Positions 4,614 through 12,954 of a stretch of DNA of 15,592 bases are shown here, piece by piece. Each line of letters opens with the position of its first letter. The first letter of the stretch is position 1. The DNA is taken from positions 1 through 15,592 of the forward strand of contig CAMYEJ010000012.1 in NCBI GenBank assembly GCA_947254665.1, in the 5' to 3' direction. The position numbers and the translations under genes are program-made. Under the pieces are notes generated by a model. It ran no database searches, had not been told where the DNA came from, and saw nothing but the letters and a program-made list of their open reading frames with translations. This stretch comes from an uncultured Peptoniphilus sp. (GTDB lineage Bacteria; Bacillota; Clostridia; Tissierellales; Peptoniphilaceae).

Positions 4614-5583
4614 TGTTACCTCCGTATAGGTGACAATAGACGATTCTTCCAGAGTCTTCTGTCGGTCCTGGGAAGGACTCTTTACATATATCCATACTGT
4701 GCTCGCATCTATCGTGGAACGGACAACATTCGTTTTTTCTCTCCCTTAGCGCCGGCACTTGTCCTGGAATATTGTAGAGCTTTTCGTTTCTCTTTTTATA
4801 TGAAGGAATCGCTTTTAACAGTCCCTTTGTATATGGATGCATCGGATTATCTATGATGACATCCACAGGACCTGATTCTACGATTCTTCCTGCGTACATT
4901 ACGAGGACTCTCTTACAGATTCTAGATACCAATGTTAAATCGTGGGTTATAAATAATATTCCGCCGTGGTAGATCTGTTCGATTTCTTTAAAGAGACTTA
5001 GAATTTGCATCTGTATCGTCGCATCTAGAGCTGTGGTAGGTTCGTCCGCTATTAATATTCTTGGGTTTGCTATAAGTGCTACGCAGATCATGATTCTCTG
5101 TTGCATTCCTCCAGAAAGTTCGTGAGGATACATATTGTAGAGTTTTTTTACATCTCTTAGTCCTGCGTTTTCCATGGTTTTATATACCAGTTCGCGCCTT
5201 TTATTCTTGTCAAAATCGTAGTGAATCTTAAGAACTTCTTCTATTTGACTTCCAACACGCATAAGTGGATTTAGTGCGGTCATCGGTTCTTGGAAGATCA
5301 TTGAAATACTTCTACCTCTGTACTTCATCCACTCATCTTCTGTAAAATTAAGGAGGTTTTCATCTTTTAAATTAACTTCTCCTGAAATAATCTTGGCGTT
5401 TGGATGTTGGATGCCCAAAATTGTTTGAGCTGTTACAGATTTACCGCAGCCACTTTCTCCAACAAGCCCGACGAAATCATCTTCATAAATGTCAAAAGAT
5501 ACATGGTTGACTGCATTTTTAACTTCGCCTTGAAAATCAAATCCAACAGTCAAATCTTTTATTTCTAATAGTTTCTTCATCAT
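4606..5583 (-). CDS. OppD/DppD-type peptide ABC transporter ATPase
   Basis: Cytoplasmic ATPase, 325 residues, a full-length member of the OppD/DppD group. Motifs: Walker A G42-E-S-G-C-G-K-S49, Q-loop Q98, signature L156-S-G-G-M-Q-Q-R163, Walker B I-L-I-A-D-E ending E181, H-loop H214. The C-terminal oligopeptide-transporter extension is present, with P273-G-Q-V-P and cysteines C286, C287, C293, C300 and C317 in the pattern that binds an iron-sulfur cluster in some family members. The gene overlaps the permease gene before it by 4 bases and the ATPase gene after it by 8, so the heterodimer subunits are made by coupled translation. Confidence 0.94.
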   Translation of the reverse strand: MMKKLLEIKDLTVGFDFQGEVKNAVNHVSFDIYEDDFVGLVGESGCGKSVTAQTILGIQHPNAKIISGEVNLKDENLLNFTEDEWMKYRGRSISMIFQEPMTALNPLMRVGSQIEEVLKIHYDFDKNKRRELVYKTMENAGLRDVKKLYNMYPHELSGGMQQRIMICVALIANPRILIADEPTTALDATIQMQILSLFKEIEQIYHGGILFITHDLTLVSRICKRVLVMYAGRIVESGPVDVIIDNPMHPYTKGLLKAIPSYKKRNEKLYNIPGQVPALRERKNECCPFHDRCEHSMDICKESFPGPTEDSGRIVYCHLYGGNNG

Positions 5584-6395
5584 TTTTTCTTTTCCTTAAA
5601 TCTCTTGTCGCGAAGGGCATCTCCAAGTAATGTAAATCCAAATACCATTAGGGATAGAATAATCCCGGTTGAATAGAAGTACCATGGAGCTTGATTGAAG
5701 TAGCTTTGGGCTTCTTTAAGCATCCTGCCCCAGGAAGGAGTAGGAGGTTTTATTCCAAGTCCTAGATAACTTAGTCCCGCTTCTGAAATAATCGTCGAAC
5801 TGATTGCGAGGGTTATCGCAACGGTAAGTTGGTTTTTTATATTTAAAATTATGTGGTGTATGGCGATGTGAAAGCCGTTTGCTCCCTTTGCCCTTGCACC
5901 ACGAACGTAGTCTCTCTTCTTAACTTGTAAAAATCCTGAACGAGTAACCCTTGAGAAGTATGGAACTCCCATGATACCAAGAGCAATTATCGTGTTTTCG
6001 ATTCCAGGTCCAAAGACTGAAACTAACATTATTGCAAAAAGTATTCCTGGAAAAGCCATAAGGGCGTCTATTATTCTCATGAGCACTTCATCCACTTTGC
6101 CGCCTAAGTATCCGCTAAATCCTCCGATTAAAAGCCCAATTATAAATGCGACACTGACAGCTCCTACTGATAGTAAGAAGGCTGATTGGGTGCCCACCAT
6201 TAGCCTTGATAGAATATCTCTACCGAAATTATCCGTTCCGAAGAGGTAGGTTGAGTTCGGCGGGGTGAACTTTATATTAGAATTTATTTCGTAAGGGTTG
6301 TGCGGTGTCCAGAAGAAACTCACGACAAATACTACGGCAAAAAATACTATGATGATCCTCCCAATCTTGATTCCAAATTTATTCGTCTTCATCAT
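5580..6395 (-). CDS. OppC/DppC-type peptide ABC transporter permease
   Basis: Inner-membrane permease, 271 residues. An N-terminal membrane segment (about 11-28) leads into the OppC-type N-terminal motif F52-G-T-D-N-F-G-R-D60. Then comes the permease domain with several further hydrophobic segments (about 72-95, 112-145, 190-210, 240-260). The cytoplasmic EAA loop that contacts the ATPases is at about 162-184 (D-Y-V-R-G-A-R-A-K-G). It pairs with the OppB-type permease encoded just before it, overlapping by 4 bases at both ends with its neighbours. Confidence 0.93.
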   Translation of the reverse strand: MMKTNKFGIKIGRIIIVFFAVVFVVSFFWTPHNPYEINSNIKFTPPNSTYLFGTDNFGRDILSRLMVGTQSAFLLSVGAVSVAFIIGLLIGGFSGYLGGKVDEVLMRIIDALMAFPGILFAIMLVSVFGPGIENTIIALGIMGVPYFSRVTRSGFLQVKKRDYVRGARAKGANGFHIAIHHIILNIKNQLTVAITLAISSTIISEAGLSYLGLGIKPPTPSWGRMLKEAQSYFNQAPWYFYSTGIILSLMVFGFTLLGDALRDKRFKEKKK

Positions 6396-7333
6396 TCACC
6401 TCTGATTCTTGGGTCTATGACTCTATAGAGTATGTCGACAAAAAAATTTATCATGATAACCATAGAGGCGATGGCAACTACGACAGATTGGATAAGTGGG
6501 AAGTCACGACTGGATACACTCTCTACTATAAGGGAACCCAGGCCAGGTAGAGCAAATACATTTTCAATTACGATGGAGCCACCGATACTAGATGTAAGGA
6601 TGATTCCAAGGATTGTAATTACAGGTATAAGTGCATTACGAAGGACATGTCTATAAAGAATTTTATTTATTTTAAGTCCCTTTACTCTTGCGGTCCTCAC
6701 ATAGTCACGCCTTACTTGATCTAAAATGGAACTCTTTAAATATCTAACGATGGTTGCAATATTTGAAAGAGATATCGCTAGGGAAGGAAGGAAAAACTTG
6801 TGAAGTTTATTAAAGAAACTTCCACCCATTGCGTTGTAACCAAAGGTAGGAAACCATTTGAGCTTAAGTGAAAATACCATTATGAGCATAAACGCCAGCC
6901 AAAAGCTCGGTATAGATATGCCCAGTTGGGTAATCCAACTTGCCAGTGTTCCGTACCAGGTGTTTTCCTTCGAGGCTATCCAAATTCCAAGTGGAATTCC
7001 TATTGCCACAGTTAGAAATAGTGAATAGAGAGTTAAGAAAAATGTAACGGGAAATCTCTTTACGAAAAGATCTTTTACACTTACTCCATATTTAAGAGAC
7101 TTGCCCATATCCAAACGGGCAAGTCCTTTTATCCATTCAAAATATCTTACAGGCATAGGTTTATCTATGCCAAGTTCTTTTTCAAGTTTTTCAATTTGTG
7201 CTTGGTCAGCTTCAACTCCGAGTATTATTTCCGCAGGATTTCCGGGTAGCACTTGAAATACCAAAAATATCATGATGCTTACCAAGAATAGGGTTAATAT
7301 TACGGAGATGAGCTTGTTTACAAATATTTTCAT
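6392..7333 (-). CDS. OppB/DppB-type peptide ABC transporter permease
   Basis: Inner-membrane permease, 313 residues, the usual length. The first membrane segment (about 9-28) ends in the family motif V28-L-P-G-N-P. The EAA loop is at about 210-233 (D-Y-V-R-T-A-R-V-K-G-L) and the late motif E257-N-V-F-A-L-P-G-L-G-S is present. It lies only 5 bases after the stop of the binding-protein gene. I see no strong ribosome binding site in front of the ATG, so translation probably depends on ribosomes finishing the gene before it. Confidence 0.94.
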   Translation of the reverse strand: MKIFVNKLISVILTLFLVSIMIFLVFQVLPGNPAEIILGVEADQAQIEKLEKELGIDKPMPVRYFEWIKGLARLDMGKSLKYGVSVKDLFVKRFPVTFFLTLYSLFLTVAIGIPLGIWIASKENTWYGTLASWITQLGISIPSFWLAFMLIMVFSLKLKWFPTFGYNAMGGSFFNKLHKFFLPSLAISLSNIATIVRYLKSSILDQVRRDYVRTARVKGLKINKILYRHVLRNALIPVITILGIILTSSIGGSIVIENVFALPGLGSLIVESVSSRDFPLIQSVVVAIASMVIMINFFVDILYRVIDPRIRGE

Positions 7334-7338
7334 CTTTA

Positions 7339-8850
7339 TTATTTAGTGAATTCTAGATCCTCAAAATTTCTCTTTTGAATAGGATATAGTTCAAGTCCAC
7401 TAAGTCCTTTCCTCATTGCTAATATAATATTAGGGTCTTGTAAGAATACTGAAGCGTGATCTTCTACTAGAGCCTTTTGTGCGTTCTTATAGTGTTCTAC
7501 TGCTTCGTTTTCATCTTTTGCAGTGTTTGCAAGGTTCATTTCTTCATCGAACTTAGCTGATTTAAAATTGATGAAGTTGGATTTATTTTCAGAAGTGTAT
7601 CTTTCTAGAATTTGGTTAGGGTCTAGGTATCCGATAAATCCAATTATGGTTGATTCAAATTCTCTGCCTTTGTAAACTTTGTCGATCCAAGTTGCAAACT
7701 CGATTGGTTCGATGCTCATGTTTACTCCAACTTGTTTAAGTTCTGATTCGATAAATTCTGCTGTATCAACGTGGAATTTATAATCTGATGGAACTTTACA
7801 TACAAGATTGAATCCATTTTCGTATCCGGCTTCTTTTAGAAGTGCCTTGGCTGCTTCTTTGTCAGATTTGTAGTATTCTCCCAAGTCGTTGTAGTACTTT
7901 GGAAGTGCAGGAGAGAAGTTAGAAAATACTTTTGCCGCTCTTCCACCTGCTACTGTCTTTATAAGTTCATCTCTATCTATTGCCATGTTAAGAGCTTCTC
8001 TTACCTTAGGGTCTTTAAGTGGACCAAAGTCATTATTTAAAGCAAAGGTTTGAACTAAGTTTTGTGGTCCTTCGATGATGTTTGCATAGTCCTTTACTTG
8101 GTCTGCTTCTTCAGAAGATAGACCAGGAGTTACGTCGATTTCTCCGTTTTGAAGAGCCATTAACATAGTTTGAGAGTCTTTCATTCTAATTATTTCTAAG
8201 TTTTTGATCTTTGCTATGTGATCTTTGTTGTGATAGTCGTCGAATCTTTCTAGTTTTAAAATTTCTCCAGGTACATAGGATACAAATTTATATGGTCCAG
8301 TTCCCACAGGGTTTGTATCTTGATCTTCATATCCCTTTGGAAGAATAGCCTTCAAAGTAAGATATATAAATGAATTTTGTCTTTCTTTTAAGGTTACTTT
8401 AACTGTGTAGTCATCTTCAGCTTCTACACTCTTAATGATTTCAAACTTAGTTGAAAGAGGTTCCTTAGAAGTAAGTCCTGCTTGTAGATCATAAGTATAG
8501 ACTACGTCTTCTGCCTTGAAATCTTTTCCGTTGTGGAATTTTACACCTTGTTTTAATTTAAAAGTGTACACAAGACCGTCGTCAGAAACTTCATAAGATT
8601 CTGCTAGATCTCCAACTAATTTACCGTCCTTGTCTGTGTCGAATAGTCCGTCGAAGATTTGATCTAGGACTGTTTCGGTATCTCCTGCAGTGATCTTAGT
8701 TGGATTAAGTCCGTCGAGTTCAGTTTGTAAAGCGACTCTAACAGTGTCGTTTTCAGCTGTGCCTGTATCTTTATTAGCGTTGTCTGTTTTTCCACAGGCA
8801 GTTAGTACAAGCATTAGTGCTAGTGATAAGATTACCTTTTTGATTTTCAT
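7339..8850 (-). CDS. Peptide-type ABC transporter substrate-binding lipoprotein (SBP_bac_5)
   Basis: Membrane-anchored binding protein of the importer, 503 residues. It has a lipoprotein signal peptide with lipobox L16-T-A-C19, a short linker, and then the family 5 solute-binding fold. Recognisable stretches are Y-T-F-K-L-K-Q-G-V-K-F-H-N-G-K, V-G-T-G-P-Y-K-F and the P-K-V-R-E-A-L-N-M-A-I-D-R helix. Family 5 proteins bind peptides, nickel chelates or other solutes; the ligand cannot be assigned here. The ATG has a strong GGAGG upstream and overlaps the stop of the radical SAM gene in an ATGA. Having its own good ribosome site fits the need for more binding protein than permease. Confidence 0.94.
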   Translation of the reverse strand: MKIKKVILSLALMLVLTACGKTDNANKDTGTAENDTVRVALQTELDGLNPTKITAGDTETVLDQIFDGLFDTDKDGKLVGDLAESYEVSDDGLVYTFKLKQGVKFHNGKDFKAEDVVYTYDLQAGLTSKEPLSTKFEIIKSVEAEDDYTVKVTLKERQNSFIYLTLKAILPKGYEDQDTNPVGTGPYKFVSYVPGEILKLERFDDYHNKDHIAKIKNLEIIRMKDSQTMLMALQNGEIDVTPGLSSEEADQVKDYANIIEGPQNLVQTFALNNDFGPLKDPKVREALNMAIDRDELIKTVAGGRAAKVFSNFSPALPKYYNDLGEYYKSDKEAAKALLKEAGYENGFNLVCKVPSDYKFHVDTAEFIESELKQVGVNMSIEPIEFATWIDKVYKGREFESTIIGFIGYLDPNQILERYTSENKSNFINFKSAKFDEEMNLANTAKDENEAVEHYKNAQKALVEDHASVFLQDPNIILAMRKGLSGLELYPIQKRNFEDLEFTK

Positions 8851-9758
8851 TTCTCCTCCAATTTCAAAAGTGGTACCCCTAAATTCTTTAGGGTTTTGTT
8901 AATAGTGGCGATAACTTTTAGTTTGTCCTGACACCATTTAGGTTCAACTAGGAGAGATTTAACTGGATCTCCTGTTATTCTAAATAGTACAATATCCCTT
9001 TTTAATCTGCAGATAGCTTTGACTACAGATCTCACATAAGTTTCCATATCTATTGTAGACACTTCGCCTCTTACGTATTCTTCGTAAATATTGGAACCTC
9101 TTTCTATGTAGAAAGAATGAATTTTTATTCCCAGGGGATGAATTTCATTTATGTAGTCGATAGTATTCATAAAATCCGTCTCATCTTCGCCGGGAAGCCC
9201 GAAGATTACGTGAGTTGTAACATCTATACCCAAATTTATTAACTTCCTTACATTTTTATCAAAAGTTTTATGAGAGTAGCCTCTCTTAATATATTCGATG
9301 GTCTTCTCGTTTACAGTTTGAAGTCCAAGTTCAATATTTAGATCTGTAACTTTATTTAATTCATCTAGAAGTTCTAAAACTTCGTCGCTTAAACAGTCGG
9401 CTCTAGTTGCAATCGTAAGTCCAACCACTCCGGGATATTCTATGGATTCGTAAAAAATTTTGCGAAGATAATCCACATCTCCATAAGTGTTTGTGAAACT
9501 TTGAAAATATGCTATATATTTTTTCACGTTCCATTTCTTCTTTAAAAATTCTATTTGAGATTCAATTTGATCTCTTATAGAGTCTTTAGAGTTTGCTGCA
9601 AAGTCACCGGCACCAAGCTTCGAACAGAAGATACAACCAGTATTTCCTAAAGTTCCATCTCTATTTGGACAACTGAGTCCAGAACTTAGAGATAGTCTAG
9701 CTACTTTTTCATGATACTTTCTTTTGTAATAAATATCTGCACTTAGGTACCTACTCAT
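8847..9758 (-). CDS. Radical SAM protein, TIGR01212 (YhcC/YtqA-like) family
   Basis: A 303-residue radical SAM enzyme of the Elp3/MiaB/NifB type. The cluster cysteines are C30-x11-C42-x2-C45, within the family signature S-C-P-N-R-D-G-T and G-C-I-F-C. A G-L-P-G-E motif follows in the middle of the protein, and a C-terminal region matches this family. E. coli YhcC and B. subtilis YtqA are relatives; to my knowledge their substrate is not established. Start ATG at 9758 has GGTGAG 3 bases upstream, which matches the extended anti-Shine-Dalgarno. It is the first gene of the importer operon, overlapping the lipoprotein gene by 4 bases. That link is unusual and may reflect only shared expression. 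Confidence 0.92.
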   Translation of the reverse strand: MSRYLSADIYYKRKYHEKVARLSLSSGLSCPNRDGTLGNTGCIFCSKLGAGDFAANSKDSIRDQIESQIEFLKKKWNVKKYIAYFQSFTNTYGDVDYLRKIFYESIEYPGVVGLTIATRADCLSDEVLELLDELNKVTDLNIELGLQTVNEKTIEYIKRGYSHKTFDKNVRKLINLGIDVTTHVIFGLPGEDETDFMNTIDYINEIHPLGIKIHSFYIERGSNIYEEYVRGEVSTIDMETYVRSVVKAICRLKRDIVLFRITGDPVKSLLVEPKWCQDKLKVIATINKTLKNLGVPLLKLEEK

Positions 9759-9764
9759 TTTCTC

Positions 9765-9806
9765 ACCACACTTATTTTACCATATATGGGGTGTGGTTTT
9801 AAGTGT
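9765..9806. promoter_or_regulatory. Overlapping inverted repeats, candidate operator
   Basis: ACCACAC (9765-9771) and GTGTGGT (9791-9797) are exact inverted repeats. ACACTTA (9768-9774) and TAAGTGT (9800-9806) form a second, overlapping pair. Between them, CCATATATGG (9780-9789) is a perfect 10-bp palindrome. Together they cover the -35 to start region of the radical SAM/importer promoter, where a repressor would act. No cognate regulator is encoded nearby. Confidence 0.45.
9774..9802 (-). promoter_or_regulatory. Promoter of the radical SAM/importer operon
   Basis: On the - strand: TTAAAA (9802-9797), 17-base spacer, TAAAAT (9779-9774), with TG one base before the -10 giving an extended -10. 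The -35 is weak (4 of 6). Predicted start is near 9767, just before the start codon at 9758, giving a very short leader. Confidence 0.6.
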
Positions 9807-9856
9807 TTATGGCAAATCTTAGAAAAAAATTTAACAATCTTTATGCTACGATATTA

Positions 9857-9884
9857 TTAACAGCTGTAGCCTTTGTGTTATAAT
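9857..9884 (+). promoter_or_regulatory. Promoter of the TPR-map-MATE-PPIase operon
   Basis: TTAACA (9857-9862), 16-base spacer, TATAAT (9879-9884), with TG at 9876-9877 making an extended -10. Predicted transcription start is near 9891, 9 bases before the ATG at 9900. This excludes the upstream TTG at 9873 as the TPR start codon. Confidence 0.75.
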
Positions 9885-9899
9885 AGTTTTGGTGACATT

Positions 9900-10799
9900 A
9901 TGAAACAAAAGTATAACAACTATATAATCATGGCAAATGAATTTTTACTTAAATCTGAATATATAAAAGCACAAGAGGCATATATAAAATCTTTGGAGTT
10001 TGCAAAGACGAAGAAGGAGCTTACCGATTCATATTTTGAAATCGCGGACATATATTTAATAGAAGGCGAAAATGAAAAGGCGCTTGCAACTTTTAAGAAG
10101 ATAATCGAGATTGATGACAGCCTTTGCGGATCTTACTATGGGATTGCAGTTTACTACGATCTTAAAAATGATTTGTATATGGCAAAGAAATATTATGAAC
10201 TTGCAATCTCAAAGGACGAAACCTACGATAGAGCATACTACTACCTCGCCCATATTTTTGATAGAATGGGAAGAAAGGACGATGCGATGGAATGTCTCTT
10301 TAGATGCATAGAGCTAGATCCTTACGATTATGTTTCCTATAACGATCTAGGTTCTTTCTATGAAGAAAAAAGAGAATTTGAAACGGCACTTAATTATATA
10401 GACAAGTCTCTTGAAATTTGCCCATCTTACTTTAGAGCACTCTACAACAGAGGAGTGGTCCTATACAAGATGGGAAAACCTGAAGAAGCCTTGGAAGAAT
10501 ACAAAAAGGCGCTGGACGAATCGACAGAAGATGACATCTACTTAAATATGTCTGCAATATATATTTCAAAAAAGGATTATAAAAGTGCGGTTGAAATACT
10601 TTTGGAAGGAATAGAAGAAAATCCAGATTCAGAAAATTTATACTATAATCTTGGATGTTCTTACGAAAAACTCGGCAAAAGAAGAGAAGCTGTAGTTGCA
10701 ATTAAAAAGTCCATAGAACTAAACGATAAGATTTTGGACTTTGCAAAAAATGATATAGATATGAAGAAAATTTTAGAAGAGGAGGATTTAATTGGTTAA
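9900..10799 (+). CDS. Tetratricopeptide (TPR) repeat protein
   Basis: A 299-residue, probably cytoplasmic protein made almost entirely of TPR helices, with about seven to eight repeats. Clear examples are A-Y-Y-Y-L-A-H-I-F-D-R-M-G-R-K-D-D-A, S-Y-N-D-L-G-S-F-Y-E-E-K and A-L-Y-N-R-G-V-V-L-Y-K-M-G. TPR arrays bind other proteins; the partner is unknown. A frame extends upstream to a TTG at 9873, but that lies within the -10 region of the promoter, so the ATG at 9900 (GGTGA, 4 bases before) is the start. The 3' end overlaps map by 8 bases. Confidence 0.88.
   Translation: MKQKYNNYIIMANEFLLKSEYIKAQEAYIKSLEFAKTKKELTDSYFEIADIYLIEGENEKALATFKKIIEIDDSLCGSYYGIAVYYDLKNDLYMAKKYYELAISKDETYDRAYYYLAHIFDRMGRKDDAMECLFRCIELDPYDYVSYNDLGSFYEEKREFETALNYIDKSLEICPSYFRALYNRGVVLYKMGKPEEALEEYKKALDESTEDDIYLNMSAIYISKKDYKSAVEILLEGIEENPDSENLYYNLGCSYEKLGKRREAVVAIKKSIELNDKILDFAKNDIDMKKILEEEDLIG
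10779..10785 (+). promoter_or_regulatory. Ribosome binding site for the map TTG start
   Basis: GAGGAGG at the end of the TPR gene, 6 bases before the TTG at 10792. It fixes the start of map at a TTG codon. Confidence 0.75.
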
Positions 10800-11565
10800 T
10801 ATATACACGAAAAAAGATGTTTTAGGCATGATCGAAGCAGGCAAGGTCCTAGCAGAAGTCCACAGAAGACTTAGAACATTTATTAAAGAGGGAGTCACAA
10901 CTCTTGAAATCGACGCCTATGTAGAAAGTATTTTAAAAGAATTTGGAGCAACAGCAGAACAAAAGGGTTACGAAGGATTTCCATATGCAACCTGCGCATC
11001 TGTAAACGACGAAATATGTCATGGATTTCCAACGAAGTACGCACTTAAAGATGGAGATATTGTAACCATCGATATGGTTGTAAATTTAAATGGATCTCTT
11101 GCAGATTCAGCATGGACATATGCAGTTGGAAACATCAGTGAAGAAGCAAGACATTTAATGGACACAACCCTAAAATGTTTATACCTTGGAATAAAAGAAG
11201 CAAAAGTTGGAAATAGACTTGGAGATATTGGACATGCAATTCAAAGCTATGCAGAGGGAGAAGGTTTCTCTGTGGTAAGAGAGTTTGTCGGTCACGGAAT
11301 TGGCAAGACTATGCACGAAGATCCACAGGTGCTCCACTATGGAGAAGCTGGTCGTGGACTTAGAATCCAAGAAGGAATGGTGTTTACCATCGAGCCAATG
11401 ATAAACCAAGGCACATTTAATTTAAAGATAGACAAGAACGGTTGGACTGCTAGGACCAGAGATGGAAAACTCTCCGCCCAATACGAACATCAACTTGCAA
11501 TTACAAAGGATGGACCGATTATTATAACTGATCAAGGAGACACCAATCCATTTGAAGGTGAATAG
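10792..11565 (+). CDS. map: Type I methionine aminopeptidase
   Basis: Cytoplasmic metalloenzyme that removes the initiator Met from new proteins; 257 residues, the normal length for a bacterial type I enzyme without N-terminal extension. All expected metal ligands are visible: D94, D105, H168, E201 and E232. H77 and H175 correspond to the substrate-contacting histidines. Each of D94, D105, H168, E201 and E232 is offset by exactly three from the E. coli enzyme. Start is TTG with a strong GAGGAGG. It overlaps the TPR gene by 8 bases and abuts the MATE gene with no gap. In many bacteria map sits with secY, adk and infA, so this setting suggests a second, non-ribosomal-operon copy; that is inference. 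Confidence 0.95.
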   Translation: MVNIYTKKDVLGMIEAGKVLAEVHRRLRTFIKEGVTTLEIDAYVESILKEFGATAEQKGYEGFPYATCASVNDEICHGFPTKYALKDGDIVTIDMVVNLNGSLADSAWTYAVGNISEEARHLMDTTLKCLYLGIKEAKVGNRLGDIGHAIQSYAEGEGFSVVREFVGHGIGKTMHEDPQVLHYGEAGRGLRIQEGMVFTIEPMINQGTFNLKIDKNGWTARTRDGKLSAQYEHQLAITKDGPIIITDQGDTNPFEGE

Positions 11566-12942
11566 ATGAAAAAAAAGATAGACCTGCTAAACGGACCGAT
11601 CTATAGAACCCTGATCAAGATGTCCTTGCCACTGATGGGAACGGCATTTATACAGATGGCATATTCATTTATCGATTTGATTTGGCTAGGTAAACTTTCC
11701 ACAGATGCCGTAGCAGCAGTCGGAACCTGTGGTTTTTTTGTTTGGATTGCCAATTCGCTTATGCTCGTAGGCAAGACTGGAGTATCAGTTGGATTAAGCC
11801 AAGCCTACGGGAGAGGCAATGAAAGGGAAGCAAAGGAAGTGTTCAAAGCTTCTGCCACTGTAAATTTAATCATCTGCTTTCTAATCACGGCGTTTTATTT
11901 AATATTTAAAGAAAACCTGGTGGATATATTCCATTTAGAAGAAAGTGTAAAACTTCTCGCAATAGATTACTTTGTAATAGTGACCATTGGACTGATATTT
12001 TTATTTGCAAATCCGGTGCTTCATGCATCGTTTCTTGCAAAGGGCAATTCGGTAACGCCTTTTATAGTTTCCATCGTTTCCTTAATTATAAATATCATGC
12101 TAGATCCGATATTAATCTTTGGAATCGGACCGTTTCCTAAGATGGGAGTTAAAGGTGCAGCCCTCGCAACGGTGTTTGCACAAGCGGTTGGATTTTGCCT
12201 AACCATGTACGCTGGAATAAAGGGACAAGAAATATTTGTAAGGATTAAATACTTTTCAAAAGTATCTTTTAACTATGTAAGAGGAGTTTTAAAACTTGGA
12301 GTGCCAGCCTGTGCTCAATCCATAATCCACGCATTGGTAAGTCTCTACCTAAACATCTACATCGCAAGCTATGGAGCTGCGGCGATAGCTGCCTATTCAA
12401 TAGGAGCTCAGATAGAAAGTATTGCATGGATGAGTAGTGAAGGATTTGCCAGTGCCTTTGCAGCATTCTTCGGGCAAAATTACGGTGCAAAGAAGTTTGA
12501 CAGATTAAAAGAAGCGAGAAGAAAAGGTCTTGTTATAATCTCTTTAATCGGAGGATTTGCAACGATACTTCTCTTTACAAAGGCGGAAGAACTATTTACA
12601 TTCTTCATTCCAATCGACAAAGAAGCCATAAGAATTGGAGCAATGTACCTTATGATAATCGCTCCATCAGAATTATTTATGACTTTGGAAATAGGAACTA
12701 CAGGAATGATGAGCGGCCTTGGACTTACGAAGTATCCTGCACTGGTTGGACTAGTGTTTAATGTGTTTAGAATACCTTTGGCAAAACTTCTTATGCCAAT
12801 CTACATGGTAGGCGGAATCTGGGCAGCGATGAGCCTAAGCTCCATCTTAAAAGGAATATTCTTACTCATTGGATACGAAGTCTACAGCAGAAGGACCAAT
12901 GGATTTACAGAAAATATGGCAAACTATATAAGTGAAAATTAA
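11566..12942 (+). CDS. MATE-family efflux transporter
   Basis: Integral membrane exporter, 458 residues, with about twelve hydrophobic segments in two MatE halves (about 15-175 and 240-400). The opening L-P-L-M-G-T-A-F-I-Q-M-A-Y-S-F-I-D helix and the S-V-G-L-S-Q-A-Y-G-R-G-N loop are family hallmarks, and a related Y-G-A-K-K loop occurs in the second half. Such proteins export cationic drugs, dyes or metabolites using a sodium or proton gradient; the substrate here is unknown. The ATG comes directly after the map stop codon, with GAAGGTGA before it inside map, so the two are translated together. Confidence 0.93.
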   Translation: MKKKIDLLNGPIYRTLIKMSLPLMGTAFIQMAYSFIDLIWLGKLSTDAVAAVGTCGFFVWIANSLMLVGKTGVSVGLSQAYGRGNEREAKEVFKASATVNLIICFLITAFYLIFKENLVDIFHLEESVKLLAIDYFVIVTIGLIFLFANPVLHASFLAKGNSVTPFIVSIVSLIINIMLDPILIFGIGPFPKMGVKGAALATVFAQAVGFCLTMYAGIKGQEIFVRIKYFSKVSFNYVRGVLKLGVPACAQSIIHALVSLYLNIYIASYGAAAIAAYSIGAQIESIAWMSSEGFASAFAAFFGQNYGAKKFDRLKEARRKGLVIISLIGGFATILLFTKAEELFTFFIPIDKEAIRIGAMYLMIIAPSELFMTLEIGTTGMMSGLGLTKYPALVGLVFNVFRIPLAKLLMPIYMVGGIWAAMSLSSILKGIFLLIGYEVYSRRTNGFTENMANYISEN

Positions 12943-12954
12943 TAAGGAGAAAAT

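Noticed and set aside
3925..6656. Open frames on the + strand inside the importer operon
   Set aside because: They lie opposite clear ABC transporter genes with intact motifs and show no recognisable domains.
9873..9899. TTG at 9873 as start of the TPR protein
   Set aside because: It lies inside the extended -10 promoter, upstream of the predicted transcription start, and has no ribosome binding site.
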